Source of the DNA: Plakobranchus ocellatus
Taxonomy: Eukaryota > Mollusca > Gastropoda > Plakobranchidae
Assembly: GCA_019648995.1 (NCBI GenBank)
Contig: BLXT01002349.1
Span: 309,845 to 333,909, forward strand
Reading direction: 5' to 3'
DNA length: 24,065 nt
Part shown: positions 1 through 10,594 of the stretch, piece by piece
Layout: the number at the start of each line of letters is the position of its first letter
Numbering within the stretch: the stretch's first letter is position 1
Program-made: the position numbers and the translations under genes
Notes under the pieces: model-generated
The model's database searches: none
Told to the model about the DNA's origin: nothing
What the model saw: the letters and a program-made list of their open reading frames with translations, nothing else

Positions 1-24
1 CCCCCCCCCCCCCCCTTTTTTTTT
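1..24. repeat. C15-T9 homopolymer junction at window edge
   Basis: Fifteen C residues are followed directly by nine T residues. On the minus strand this reads as poly-A followed by poly-G. Nothing biological is evident. It may mark a contig end or a low-quality homopolymer. Confidence 0.7.
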
Positions 25-35
25 AAAACGATTGT

Positions 36-440
36 TTAAACATGAATTTTGCGAGCAGGCGCTGGATGATGACCTGGAGCCACCTGCTGCACATCGCCAT
101 CCCTGTCCAATGAACGATTTGGATTGGAATCATAAATGCCCTTAACGTTGTTAACTGAGATTTTAATTTGGTTTTGCATTATGATTTTTTTCTTAAGAAG
201 CTATAGCAGTGATATTTCCTTGCCTACTGCCGGTTTGTGTACGGGCTCTCTGCTAGCCTTTGGTTTTATAACTAACCCACAGGTCAGTGGGGTCTATGGA
301 CGGCCGCTGCCTTATTAAGAATTTACCGCCCTTTGCAGGTCTTATTTATAAGTCCTACTGGATTCCACTACCCACCTCATCAATAAAATCTGTTGGGCTT
401 AACGGTTTAGGCGCGGATTGTCCGACGGATGCAGCTTAAA
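36..440 (-). other. GC-richer, coding-like patch; decayed coding fragment or candidate tail exon
   Basis: This patch is visibly richer in G, C and CpG than its surroundings. On the minus strand an open frame from about 196 to the TAA at 36-38 contains the hydrophilic segments KGIYDSNPNRSLDRDGD and GHHPAPARKIHV-stop. Further right, a minus-strand frame starting near 436 contains PLSPTDFIDEVGSGIQ and, after two stop codons, FLIRQRPSIDPTDLW. The plus strand is also open in places (ATG at 296 to TAA at 437-439). Possible acceptors on the minus strand (CTCAG at about 155, TTTAAG at about 437) have weak context. The broken frames favour an eroded mobile-element or pseudogene fragment. A further 3' exon of the minus-strand gene cannot be excluded. 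I recognise no family and assign no function. Confidence 0.25.
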
Positions 441-1393
441 AAAATTTGCATTTATGTATTATATTTAACAACCATTGCATCTTCAAGATCCTTAAACTCG
501 TTTGTTTCTGCGAGTGCGGTATTTGCATGCACCTTTTATAATCTTTTCAATTACTTTTCTCCACTCTCCACAGAGGTTTTGAAGAGTTAAGAACCAGTTC
601 CTAATAAACTTTCAAGTAGCCTTTTTACCACCTTTTTACTTTTGCTCACTTCATCAAAACTATCTAGAGCAAAAACAGCAGTAAGTAGAAGTCACTTCTC
701 TCTCTTTTGAGTTGGCGGTGATACAATAAACGCATGTCTTCACTGTCAATATTTAAATCCAGAGTTTCATAGCGGCTTTCTTCTCATTTCTGTTGCTAGG
801 TCTAAGTGCGTGAACGTCTTCATCATCTCTTATATCCTCTAATTTCTCAATTTAATTCCAGTTCACCTAATCTTGGAGTCTTGCATCTTTCTTCAACGTA
901 AACAAATCATTAAATTAAGTTCCAATCCTTTACTTCTATTATGGTACTGGCAAATAGCATATTTATATAGGACGAAGACTCACCGTGGCTCAATAGTTAG
1001 AGGTTAGTAATCTGTCCCTATAATTATAAAAGGGCAAACTCATTTCTCAATAAGCACTACAAACAATATAAAATCTACGACACGATCCAAAGGATGCAAT
1101 GGCAACTAAATTGATATATTAAGTAAAGACAAAGTATACAGTTGCCAACTAGATGTTATATAATCAGGCCCTGAAATGTTTGGATAGTTTAAAAACTCAC
1201 CACCATTGCCTATTGTGCTAACTTTTCCAAAAAGCCTGAACGCACTCTACATGTATCACATAAGCAAACATTCTGTCTGTTCCGGGAGTTCAACTTACAC
1301 ACATTGAATAACAAGCATTAGCAGTAAAGAAGTAAACTCATAGAATAGAGACTAAGACATTATTGACTACAAACACCAAGAAAGGTTTAAAAT

Positions 1394-1410
1394 ACACACA
1401 CACACACACA
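1394..1410. repeat. (AC)n microsatellite
   Basis: Uninterrupted AC dinucleotide run of about eight units. Confidence 0.85.
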
Positions 1411-1510
1411 TAAAACATAAAATATACAGCCATGTTTAAAGTAGAAACTTTATTAATTACAAATTAGGGACGTTAAACTAAAATAAAAAAAAATGTTTTG
1501 TTATATTTAT

Positions 1511-1532
1511 AATATATATATATATATATATA
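1511..1532. repeat. (TA)n microsatellite
   Basis: About eleven TA units inside a wider A/T-only tract. It is the source of the spurious Ile/Tyr-rich frame on the minus strand. Confidence 0.85.
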
Positions 1533-2729
1533 TTTATATTTAAATATATGTATAATACAATAAATGCAAAAGAAAGTTCTGAAGAAGCATAACTATGTAT
1601 TAGAGCAGGAAGTTTGAATCTACTTCTCCCAGCCCTTGATGCAAGTCTGAGGGAGGGGCAGAAGATGTGGGTCACACACACACTTACAATGTTACAGCCA
1701 AACGTACCAACAGTGCAAAACTTATTTGATCTAATTTGAAAGGATGTCCAACACTAAATGCAAGCCTTACATGCCTAAATGTGGGTAGGAAAAACGATTC
1801 AAAGTGGTTTCGAGGGTTCATCAAAATCATCTTCTTCCAGCGAAATATATTTTTGAAAATTACAATTACAATATTTTGCTGGTACAGAGCATGTACATAC
1901 TACGCTAAAAACTTAATATTAAATTATACATGCTAACCAAACCCATATCTGGTATTTATCATTTCGTGCAAAGATATTATCTGGAAAACAATTTTGTTTC
2001 AGTTGCTTGTAATTGTTAAAATTGACTTCTTTTTTTCAAACTACGTATGACCTGGAGTAAAAACAGTAACACACACACTTATTATGGACTTCATTTTTAT
2101 GCACCTACCTGCCAATTTTCGTTTTGGAATTGTGTAGTTTTTGAAATTACTCTGTTTATTTTTTGGCCTAGCTCAATTATTATAAATTACAGCAAAGATT
2201 CCTAATCCTATGCATTGACCTTGATTGAAGATGTCCCATTTCTATTGTATTATATTCTCTATTTTTTTTTCATTTTTCATCCTTCATCCAGAGATTTCAT
2301 TATTTAAAAAAAGAAACATTGGGTAGAGAGGTTGCCCACAAATTTTGGCACAGGATAATGCTAGTACTAGCTCTGTGACAGCAACACTTATGAGTGCAGT
2401 GTTACTGGGTGAGCTTGAATGTGTCTACATGATTTGTGAGACCCAAAATCTTGCCACCAGCCTGAGATGTGCCGGACTGAACCAGGGGGAGGACTGTGCA
2501 CTATATATTATACATGCTTTCAAGAATAAGACAAGAACAAAATCTTGCGAAAAAGGCAAAGATACAAGAATTGAGAGAAATCGAGAGCAGTAGAGGCCTG
2601 GAAAGAGATAATAGAGAGATATAGAAATTATGAAAACCCACACACAGTCAGTTTTAGTTATCCCTACTGTAACTGTGGGAAAGCATTGATTAGTTTTTAA
2701 TCAAATGAGGAAATGGTTAAATAAGTTTT

Positions 2730-2745
2730 AAAAAAAAAAAAAAAA
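2730..2745. repeat. Poly-A run
   Basis: Sixteen consecutive A residues followed by GAAAG. I found no tRNA-like or retrotransposon sequence attached to it. Confidence 0.7.
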
Positions 2746-4296
2746 GAAAGTGCAAAGTACTGGACAAATAAATTCAATGAGGAAAATGGATTCATATATA
2801 AATTATTAACTTATTCATTTCATAACATGATCATTCAGTTTGAAAATGATTATTTGTAACTACAAAATGCGTTGAGAGTTTGCAAGGGTAGGTGGGCGAA
2901 AAGGGGAATATTGGATAGAAAGACCTAGAACCAATTGAGGTTTTAAAGAAAATAATGATCATAACATGATTAACACATTCCAGGAAAACAGAAACAAGAG
3001 TTAAGAATCGAGATGAGATTGATGAGTGATGGATAACATGCACATAAATAAGACATGATGATGATGAGAATGTGATATTTTGTAATATTGCCTACAAGGT
3101 GGATCTACAATTTGCACACATGTTCAGACACACAGCAATAATTATTTATAATACAAATCCTACATAGAGTAGAATAGCGAGCATGCAGTGCATACTGTAC
3201 AAACTGCTGGAGATATGCATGTAAACATTAACTATCACAATAAGAGTCTTAAAGATATTGTGGGAGAAATGGGCCAAAGTGGAAGAAGAGGAGGAGGTCA
3301 TTGTAGGAAAATTCGACACAAAAAAAAAAAGATTTGTGTACAGCAAACAGTAGCAAACAGACAAAAAAATTCCCATCACCAAAGCAAAAATCAGTAGCTA
3401 AAGGGAAACAGAGAATGAAACAAAGAAGAGACAAGTGCCATGTTGGTTAGTAAAAGACTTTCTGATTTTTATAAATTTAGTACAGCAAAAACCACTTACT
3501 TTCATTCTGAGATACCCCCCTTTCACTCACACACATGCACAGTAAACATATCAGAAAACAGGGTATGGATTTTATCTACACAAACACAATTATTAAAAGT
3601 ACATGTTAAACTTACAGTAAGAGTTACACATTTTGAGAGAACCTGAGCCCTTTTCGTCTCCCTTGCCTGCTCACTGTGAGTGCAGCAGAACGCGGGGATG
3701 TACATTTATGTGGTGTAAATCTACATCATCTACATTGTAGATATCCACACGGCTCAATCACTCACCCAACTATATCACATTTCGCTCTGACAATAGGATG
3801 CACAGAAACTGGCAGTTTTTAGTGGACTTCTGCTACATGCAGCTATGTAGTCTGGGCCGAATGAGAATCAATCAATGCTTAGGGTGCAAATACTACACAT
3901 TGCGCAGCTATAGCTCTTCATGTTTCTATCTTCCTCAGAACAATGATGAAAGAATGCTACATTAAATAAAATGATTTTTAAAATGTCTATTCCAGCTTAT
4001 GAAAATATGGCATGCCAATCATGTAAAATTATGAATTCATTTGAGGTTTTCTCTCATTGATTTGACATGCTTTTTGAAACTCAAGGAGACTTTTTCATAT
4101 ACACTACCCTCTTTGGTATGCTCATCATATATAATTACATGGGCACAACCCACACTAACATGGATTAAAGTGACTTTATTAAATGAGAAATTATTCCGAG
4201 CTTGACATCATCCTGGCCCCAGCTACATGCAGAATCAGAGTCACAAAAGTAAAAACCACGCATTTTTGCATCCTTCATATTTAAATCACATTTAAC

Positions 4297-4334
4297 AAAA
4301 AAAAATAAATAAATAAATAAATAAATAAATAAAA
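4297..4334. repeat. (AAAT)n microsatellite
   Basis: A short poly-A start leads into about eight AAAT units. This is typical of a slippage-expanded A-tail, but no retrotransposon body is recognisable next to it. Confidence 0.85.
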
Positions 4335-5889
4335 GAGGATGAAAAAATTATAAAACAAACACACAGAGATTCTTTACTAACACTACATTTTGAAAATTAA
4401 AAATCACACAGATCCACAAATATTCAAAGCTACTATATGCAACATTTTACATTCATAAGAGAATGCAAAATATCTAAAGTTGTAAATAAAATAATATAAT
4501 AACTCCAAAATTAAGTGCTTTTACCTTAATTCATAAATAAAGTGTTTTAAACAAATGAAATCGGCATTATTCAGAAATGGTAGTTTTTATAACATCCTTA
4601 ATTCGAAAATTCATTTTTCACAAAAGCTCGCACATTGATTGAGATGAACTAAAAAGTTGTCCTCTCACATTTGGTTCAAACATACTCCTCTCAAATTGTT
4701 ACAAAATTACAACATTATTAATCTCAAACTATTGCAATAATTTGAATATTACAAACTTACAATTTCCAAATTGCTAAAGACTTGCCACTCTCTTATTGAT
4801 ACCAACTTGTCGCTGTCATACTCTCATATTGATACAAACTGAACCCTTTCACACTGGTACAAACTTGCTCTTATTGTAAAGTTCAGAGAACAAAATTAAA
4901 TCTACCTATGACAATTACACATAAACAGATAGATAGACAGATTTTTAGATCGACAGAAAGAGATCAAAAGAAAGCTGTGAACATTAAGACAAACATTACA
5001 TTCACTTTGAAAAATTATGAGGTAGGTGGCATAGACGATTCAGTTTATTTGAAATCTGATAAAGGTCTATTTGGGTCCTTTTCATTTTTCTCCAAAAATT
5101 TTTCACTCCTCTTTCTCTTTGTATTTCTTATTTTGCTCTATGTCTGTTTTTTCTGGTTAAGCACACAAATGAAGACAAATAAATGATGAACTGAGTTATA
5201 TTTCAATTGTAAAAATACATTCTGTATAGTTTTAACATTCAGCAACGAAAAAAGCCAAATATCAACCACACACACAAAAAATATAAATATATGTAAAAGT
5301 AAGCTAAATCAAAGAGTTTTATTACAGGCAAGTTTTAAGTAAACCCACTAGTGGTTTAAAAAAAAAAAGGCAGGGAGTTGGTTAAAAATCAACTTTGTGT
5401 TAATTCAAGTTGTTGCAACATTATAAAAATAAGAAAAAAAAGTTAAAGAAGGTTGATTTCCTTTGTTTAATGCTTCATTGAACAAGGTGCTCAATTGCAT
5501 CTGGCATAGGATACCCAACTAGTAACATTTAATATTGTATGCTATTCTCAATTTCATTCAACAAGTCAAAAATGATCCATGTTAAAACAAGCTACATACT
5601 GGTACTCATGATAAGCATTTTACAGCTCATACTTGGCCACAAAAACTACTTAATAGGTTTTAGCTCAATTTTATTTTAGATCTCTTTCTGACCTGGGTTG
5701 GATAATCCAATCATTTCTTCGATGATTATACCTATGATATAATAAATATAATATGTCACAGTTACAAAATGTTACGACACATTTACCATTCAACAACAGC
5801 TATGAAAATAAAATGACTCAATACTAAAAATGAAAGAGCATTAACAGGCAGTAGCAAATTATGCAGACTGCATACAAAAGTCGTAATTA

Positions 5890-6215
5890 CAACAAGACTG
5901 CATGGCTGATGACATTGAATTTGATTGTATGGTGGTGCTGCTGACACAGACTAACAAGAAAATGCTGATGACATGAACAACAAACACCTATTATGACATG
6001 AGCTTTCATTGTTTGTACAGTGGCGCTGATGACATTGACTAACACAGCCTTTGGCATGGGATATCATAGTTTGGTTTAGTGCAGCTGACACGCGATATCC
6101 GCCTGAAATGCTGCTGCTGATGACCTATCACATTGTGAGGTTGCCAATGGCCTGGGCTGCCACAGTGTAGTGGAGTGCAACTGACTTGGGCTAACATTGT
6201 ACAGAGTTGAGATGA
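5890..6215. repeat. Degenerate tandem array, unit about 60 bp
   Basis: The motif gctgatgac or gctgacac recurs at 5905, 5964, 6025 and 6084, giving spacings of 59, 61 and 59. Related copies appear at 5940 and 6116, and a diverged one at about 6180 (actgacttgggctaac). The motif gactaac/gggctaac lies at the same offset after copies separated by about 240 bp, which is four units. The unit is strongly diverged. The patch is less A/T-rich than its flanks and makes a spurious 70-codon minus-strand frame. Confidence 0.45.
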
Positions 6216-8399
6216 TACAGGCCATCATGTCCAATCCATCCTTTATTAAAAATGGCTTCAAGTACAGGTTTTTAGCCTTATGTGCCAAAATGATCAGAAG
6301 GACTTCAAATTGGAAACTTCTATTATTCTAGAAGAGATAAAAGTCACATGGTTGTGATAGTCAGATGGAGGCCAATGACAAGCTGTTTTGAGAAAACTCT
6401 TCAAAACAAGGATAAATTTTGGTGGTGGGCTCTAAGTGTGATAGTGATTACAAAAGGTACCCATTACAATTGAATTAACTAGCCCTTCAATATCTAGTGT
6501 TTAATTTGTAAAAGCCTTAAGATCATGTGAAAAAGATGGAGGATTGTTGGAAAGAATGACAGAGGGGCAGAAAAAGAGTTGAGACATGAAAAAGAATGAA
6601 TCAAGATGGTTAGGTGGGAATCAGATTCACAAACGCACATACATATATACTACAAAAAGACATTAAAAAATATACATCCTGTTGTTAACGTTACTGTCAT
6701 CTCATTGATATACATTTGATTGTTGCGGAAAGCAGAACAGACTTGTCAGCAGGTTCACTGAACAAATAGAAAGACAAAGTCCAGGATGTGAAACACAGAC
6801 GCCAATACTAAAAAAATGATACATGAAGATTTAAGATATCATGTCAAAAAAAAGTTTCTTCCGAATAAATGTAATAAAAACATTTCTACTACGCAAAGTA
6901 ATAATATAGAGGGATCAAGTTTGAAGATGACAAAAATAGTTTAGGGATCAGAGCAAAAGCAGAAAAAAGGCTATTTTAGACAACATATAGAACACTGCAC
7001 CCCACTGAACTCATTATCATTTGGAATGACAGCAAAGGATGTTATTAAATGGGTGTAGGTTTTGGTTTTTTTTACATCGCCAGTCTGCAGCAAGGTGATC
7101 TCAGGCTTTCAGGCCCTCTGTAAGGCCAGGGGGACGGTGGCAGGGCTCAAACCTGCAACAGAAGGATCCCTGCATATCTCAGGGCAGACTCGCTATCTTA
7201 AACAGGCTTATTGTTGCTACAAAAAGAAATGCAAATAAAAGAAGACATCAAGTTCTAAAAAAATTTTAATTCTAATTAGTTTTGAGGGTTGGACTTTACT
7301 TACAACATCCTGCAACATCAAAATGCAACTAAAGAAACAAAAGTATTTAGCCCTGATCATGTTTCTCTTCTTCCATCCCTCAATACCCCTCCTTTTGCAT
7401 GAGTTATTGTAAGAGATTACAGAATCACTTGCAGTAGGGGAGGAAAATTTTAGACAGTTCTTAATTGTAACTGTACATGATAAATAAATACATACATAAT
7501 GTAACTTACTATTTAAAGCCCTCTATGCAAACTTGCTTTTTACTGATTTTGATTTTTTTTTCTGTTATTTGTTGTTTTGTTTTGGTTTTTTTTTTTTAGC
7601 AGAGATGAACTACAATATTTGATACAGAGGACAAATAACGAGTGGTTTAACTGTGAAAAGATAGTTGAGAGTTAATGTTGTGGGGTAATGTATAGCAGTG
7701 TAACAAATTGGATAAATTACTCAAACAAAATACATGATTTATGACAAACAGTTCATTGGATACAGGCTCATAATTTTATCTTTAAGGAAAAGACAGAAAT
7801 ATGCAATTCGAAAATGAGAAACCTACATTTATGTTTTTGTCTAGGAAATAGTGGTTTCATTCCTTGGAAAATCACAAGCTTTTTATCTTTTCTTTTTCTA
7901 TGATGTCAATCTTATGTGACAGTACATCAAACTACCAATACTTTAAGATTCAATAATAAAAATGACACTCTGTAAACTATCATAGAAGAATCAAAGCGCA
8001 TTTATCACCTTTTATGACCTTTGTTTGAAATAAATGCTCTCTCTTATTTTTAAAAACTTAAAACCTTGTGATGAGAGCCTTTTTTTTGTTGTTAAAAAAG
8101 AAGGTAAATAAATAAAACTTATTTGAAACATGGAGAATTTCTAAAGACATTTTTTGGCAGCAAAATTATTAAATACGCTCCATTTCTGTTTTAAAAAAAA
8201 AAAGGAAATTTTTCTTACAAAGAGCTAAAACAAACTTTCTTTTACTGAGGTGTTAGGTTTATGATAGTGGTCATGCTTATTGAGAAGAAAGAGACAGTCG
8301 AGGATTTTACACCCCTGTATATAAAATCTAAAAGCTGCGCCACCTACTTGAAAAAAATATTTTTACACATAAATCTTGATCTAATTAAGTAACTGCAAA
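6216..8399. other. Noncoding flank around the SINE
   Basis: A/T-rich sequence with no supported exon on either strand. Apart from the SINE at 7060-7212 I see only short A/T runs and a minor pair of inverted 8-mers, gcatttat and ataaatgc, near 8000-8036. It probably lies downstream of the 3' end of exon A transcripts. Confidence 0.45.
7060..7212 (-). mobile_element. tRNA-derived SINE, partial or diverged, minus strand
   Basis: Read on the minus strand, the head retains tRNA architecture. An anticodon arm at 7184-7168 is CCCTG-AGATATG-CAGGG, a perfect 5-bp stem with a 7-base loop. A T arm at 7156-7140 is GCAGG-TTTGAGC-CCTGC, again a perfect 5-bp stem, and it contains a good pol III B box, GGTTTGAGCCC (7153-7143). 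The D-arm and A-box side (about 7212-7185, TAAGCCTGTTTAAGATAGC) is diverged, and the variable region is long at 11 bases. A tRNA-unrelated body follows (CCTGAGATCACCTTGCTGC, CTGGCGATGT) and ends near an A-rich tail at about 7067-7060. It is too short and too altered for a functional tRNA gene. The SINE family is not identified. Confidence 0.7.
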
Positions 8400-8421
8400 G
8401 CATTCAAAATATAAAATAATA

Positions 8422-8427
8422 TTTATT
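8422..8427 (-). promoter_or_regulatory. Candidate polyadenylation signal AATAAA for exon A transcripts
   Basis: This is the first canonical AATAAA on the minus strand after the exon A stop codon, about 750 bases downstream. A variant ATTAAA lies nearer, at 8606-8611. In such A/T-rich DNA either hexamer could occur by chance, so the 3' end stays unproven. Confidence 0.3.
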
Positions 8428-9177
8428 TGACACATGGACCATTCATCAGAACAATTTTTTTTAGTAAAATCATTCTTTCGACAGATGCTTTTCTCCTCTT
8501 TGATTCATCTAAGCACTACTCACTTTAATTCATCTAAACACTACTCTAGGTCAGGACATACATGTGAAGTGCTTACAAGATTCTGACATTAAAAACAGCT
8601 AATCTTTTAATCATGAAAAAATTTATGATTAATTCAATGCAAAATAACAAAATATGAAATACGATTATACATAAGAGTTTATAATATGAATGCCAGCATC
8701 TTAATTAGCCTGATCCACAAGACCAGCATGGATGAGCAGACTTACACATATCTCAGAATGCCTGATCTATCAGCACACCACACTCGTACAATGATTGCCC
8801 ATAGCCCAGAAAAGATGTTCCAAGCGCAGACCAAGAAATCTGCAGAAACCCACCCAAAGTCAGCTATGATTAGCAGGCTTAACTTGCACATACTGGGAAG
8901 GCTCAGCTTTATATTCACACCACGTCAAAAAAATCAATCTACGTAATTCTCTATGAACACAGCTAGCCTTTTAAATAGAGAAGAGCCTTTAACTTTGATA
9001 TTACCATAGACTTATCTGAATAAAAACAATGAGGTAAAACCATAGCATTCTATGACACAAGATTAAAACAAATTAAAAAAAACCCAACTCATACCTTCCT
9101 TCAATTATAGAATCGATAATGCACACACAGACTTGCTCCATCCTTTCATCACAAGCTACAAAGTCTTTGTATGGACA
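8428..9177 (-). other. Candidate 3' untranslated region after exon A
   Basis: Sequence between the exon A stop and the first canonical AATAAA on the same strand. Part of it (about 8686-8945) is less A/T-rich than the surrounding introns, which would fit transcribed and conserved sequence. The 86-codon plus-strand frame there has no recognisable domain. The limits are inferred only from the stop codon and the hexamer. Confidence 0.3.
9093..9097 (-). promoter_or_regulatory. Possible 5' splice site downstream of exon A stop
   Basis: On the minus strand the sequence reads GGAAG|GTATGAG, a good donor match, about 83 bases after the exon A stop codon. If used, the stop would lie more than 55 bases upstream of an exon junction. 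That is a configuration that often triggers nonsense-mediated decay in animals. It may equally be a chance match. Confidence 0.25.
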
Positions 9178-9435
9178 TTACAACTCATCAGCATAAGGTA
9201 TGCTCTCACTGCGACTGAACCAGCCAGCATGTCCGACTCTTGGTGCATGCTCACCACGCTCACCAGCTGACTCAATCACTTCTGGAGAAGAGGCGAGGTT
9301 GGGTTTGCGAGACACACCACTCGTCTTCTGAGCCTGTAATGACTGGAGTGAAATGACTGATGGCCGGCTTCGTTTGTCATAGCTGTCCATGTGTTGGGCA
9401 TCCATGTCCATCTGGAAGGCATTCACCACGCGGAT
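9178..9435 (-). CDS. Terminal coding exon A of an unidentified minus-strand gene (85-residue C-terminal tail)
   Basis: The exon starts directly after a CAG acceptor and stays open for 85 codons to a TAA at 9180-9178. Starting in phase 0 gives IRVVNAFQM, then a hydrophilic tail with the landmarks DMDAQHMDSYDKRSRPS, SVISLQSLQ, and the C-terminus RSESIPYADEL. The tail is Ser-, Arg- and charge-rich, with no membrane segment or recognisable domain, so it looks like a disordered cytoplasmic end. Its opening block is nearly the same as that of exon B at 21607, with silent third-base differences, which supports real coding function. Upstream exons lie beyond the right edge of the window, so this is partial. 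GTG at 9429 is not a real start. The last residues D-E-L resemble a class III PDZ ligand. An ER-retrieval role for ADEL would need a lumenal terminus and seems unlikely. I do not recognise the protein family. Confidence 0.85.
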   Translation of the reverse strand: MRVVNAFQMDMDAQHMDSYDKRSRPSVISLQSLQAQKTSGVSRKPNLASSPEVIESAGERGEHAPRVGHAGWFSRSESIPYADEL

Positions 9436-9470
9436 CTGTAGAGAGGGTTTGGGTGAAAGTTGAAGGAGAA
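9436..9470 (-). promoter_or_regulatory. 3' splice acceptor and polypyrimidine tract of exon A
   Basis: On the minus strand, TTCACCCAAACCCTCTCTACAG stands immediately before ATCCGC; the pyrimidine-rich run and the terminal CAG (AG at 9437-9436) fit a strong metazoan acceptor. It fixes the exon start and the phase. Confidence 0.85.
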
Positions 9471-10127
9471 ATGTGTCAGAAAAAGCAATCTTACTTCAGA
9501 CGGTTTTAAGTTTCACACAAGTTGCTTCATGAGAGTCAATACGATTTACAAAAGTAAGAAGAAACAATGTTTTCCCCCAACACTTGGATATTGTGTGAAC
9601 ACATGCTTTTAAACACAGTTAATTAATGAACAAGGCCTAACTAAGATCCACTGGAAAATGAAAGTTTAAGAGCACAAAGATGAAATTGAAAGAGAGTTCA
9701 TTTTAACCTCGATAGATAGCACTGACGTAACAAGATGAAATGAAACTCAACACCATTAAAAAGAAAATAAAACAAAAAAATCACACCGTCAAAAAGAGTA
9801 TATTTCAACAAGCCTCTCTCTAAAATTTAAAAATTTGTATTTTTTCTACCCAGAAAATTCATAATTCTTTTTTTATTTAATTGAAAGCCAAAAAGATTTG
9901 GCAACAATCTTATCATGGAAAACATAGTGGAATCCATTCAAATTAAAGAAACAAACATAACAAAAAAACCCTACAAAAGTATAAGAGTAAAAATAATAGG
10001 TTACTAAAATTATCTGAACATTAAAGAGATGGTAATCAAAGATAAAGAAAGCTCAAGTTACAATATGAAAATTTTTTTTTTTTTTATAAAACAAGGAAAA
10101 CAGATTAAGTAAGTGCAAACCTTTAGT

Positions 10128-10594
10128 CAAGGGCGGAACTGGTACCCGGAAAAAAAACAAACAAAACAAAACAAACAAAAAAAACCAAAAAGCCCGGAAC
10201 TTGTAAGCTTTGAAGACTATAAGTGAAGAGGATGCTTAACTATTTTACACATGTGTGTGCAGTTATAGTATATATTGCCTCTTTGATTAAAGTTCATTTT
10301 ATTTTCAACAGAGCCACACATCTATTTCACAAGAAACCCCTCCTTAATTAGCATTATCAGATGTTACTTCTGACGAATTAAAGATATAAAGTTTATATCT
10401 ATTATATAAAGTGATAATTACTGCTGTCTTTAAGTTAAAAATTGGTTACACAATTTAGTTAACGAAAGATTTACTTTAACTTCGTACATTTTTTTGCTTT
10501 TTTTCATATTACAGAATCTTATTTTATTTTTTTTGGACTTGGAAACCAGCCAAAAAACTGGAAATCCAGTAAAACCAGAATTTGTTCCACCCTG
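10128..10594. mobile_element. Possible nonautonomous hAT-like element (MITE), about 467 bp
   Basis: The left end reads CAAGGGCGGAAC and the right end, reverse-complemented, reads CAGGGTGGAAC. The core AGGGCGGAAC versus AGGGTGGAAC matches at 9 of 10 positions, and CAGGG-type ends are typical of hAT transposons. Both ends continue into CTGG-containing subterminal sequence, and the right side holds ctggaaatccag. No transposase is present and no convincing 8-bp target duplication flanks it (cctttagt versus tccactat), so the call is tentative. Confidence 0.3.

Larger units (their letters stand above)
441..5889. other. A/T-rich noncoding stretch, no gene seen
   Basis: About 5.4 kb with stops in all frames and no convincing exon. 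It holds short simple repeats, listed separately, and A or T runs. The longest open frame, 2345-2593 plus, has no recognisable domain and no supporting signal. The stretch lies downstream of terminal exon A on the minus strand, so it is probably 3' flank, or intron if a further exon exists at the left edge. Confidence 0.5.

Noticed and set aside
2345..2593. 82-codon plus-strand frame (starting MAQDNASTSS if read from the upstream TTG)
   Set aside because: No ATG at the apparent start, no domain, no splice or promoter support, and the opposite strand is equally open.
7140..7212. Functional tRNA gene
   Set aside because: The anticodon and T arms fold, but the D arm is decayed, the acceptor stem does not pair, the base before the anticodon is not T, and the variable region is too long.
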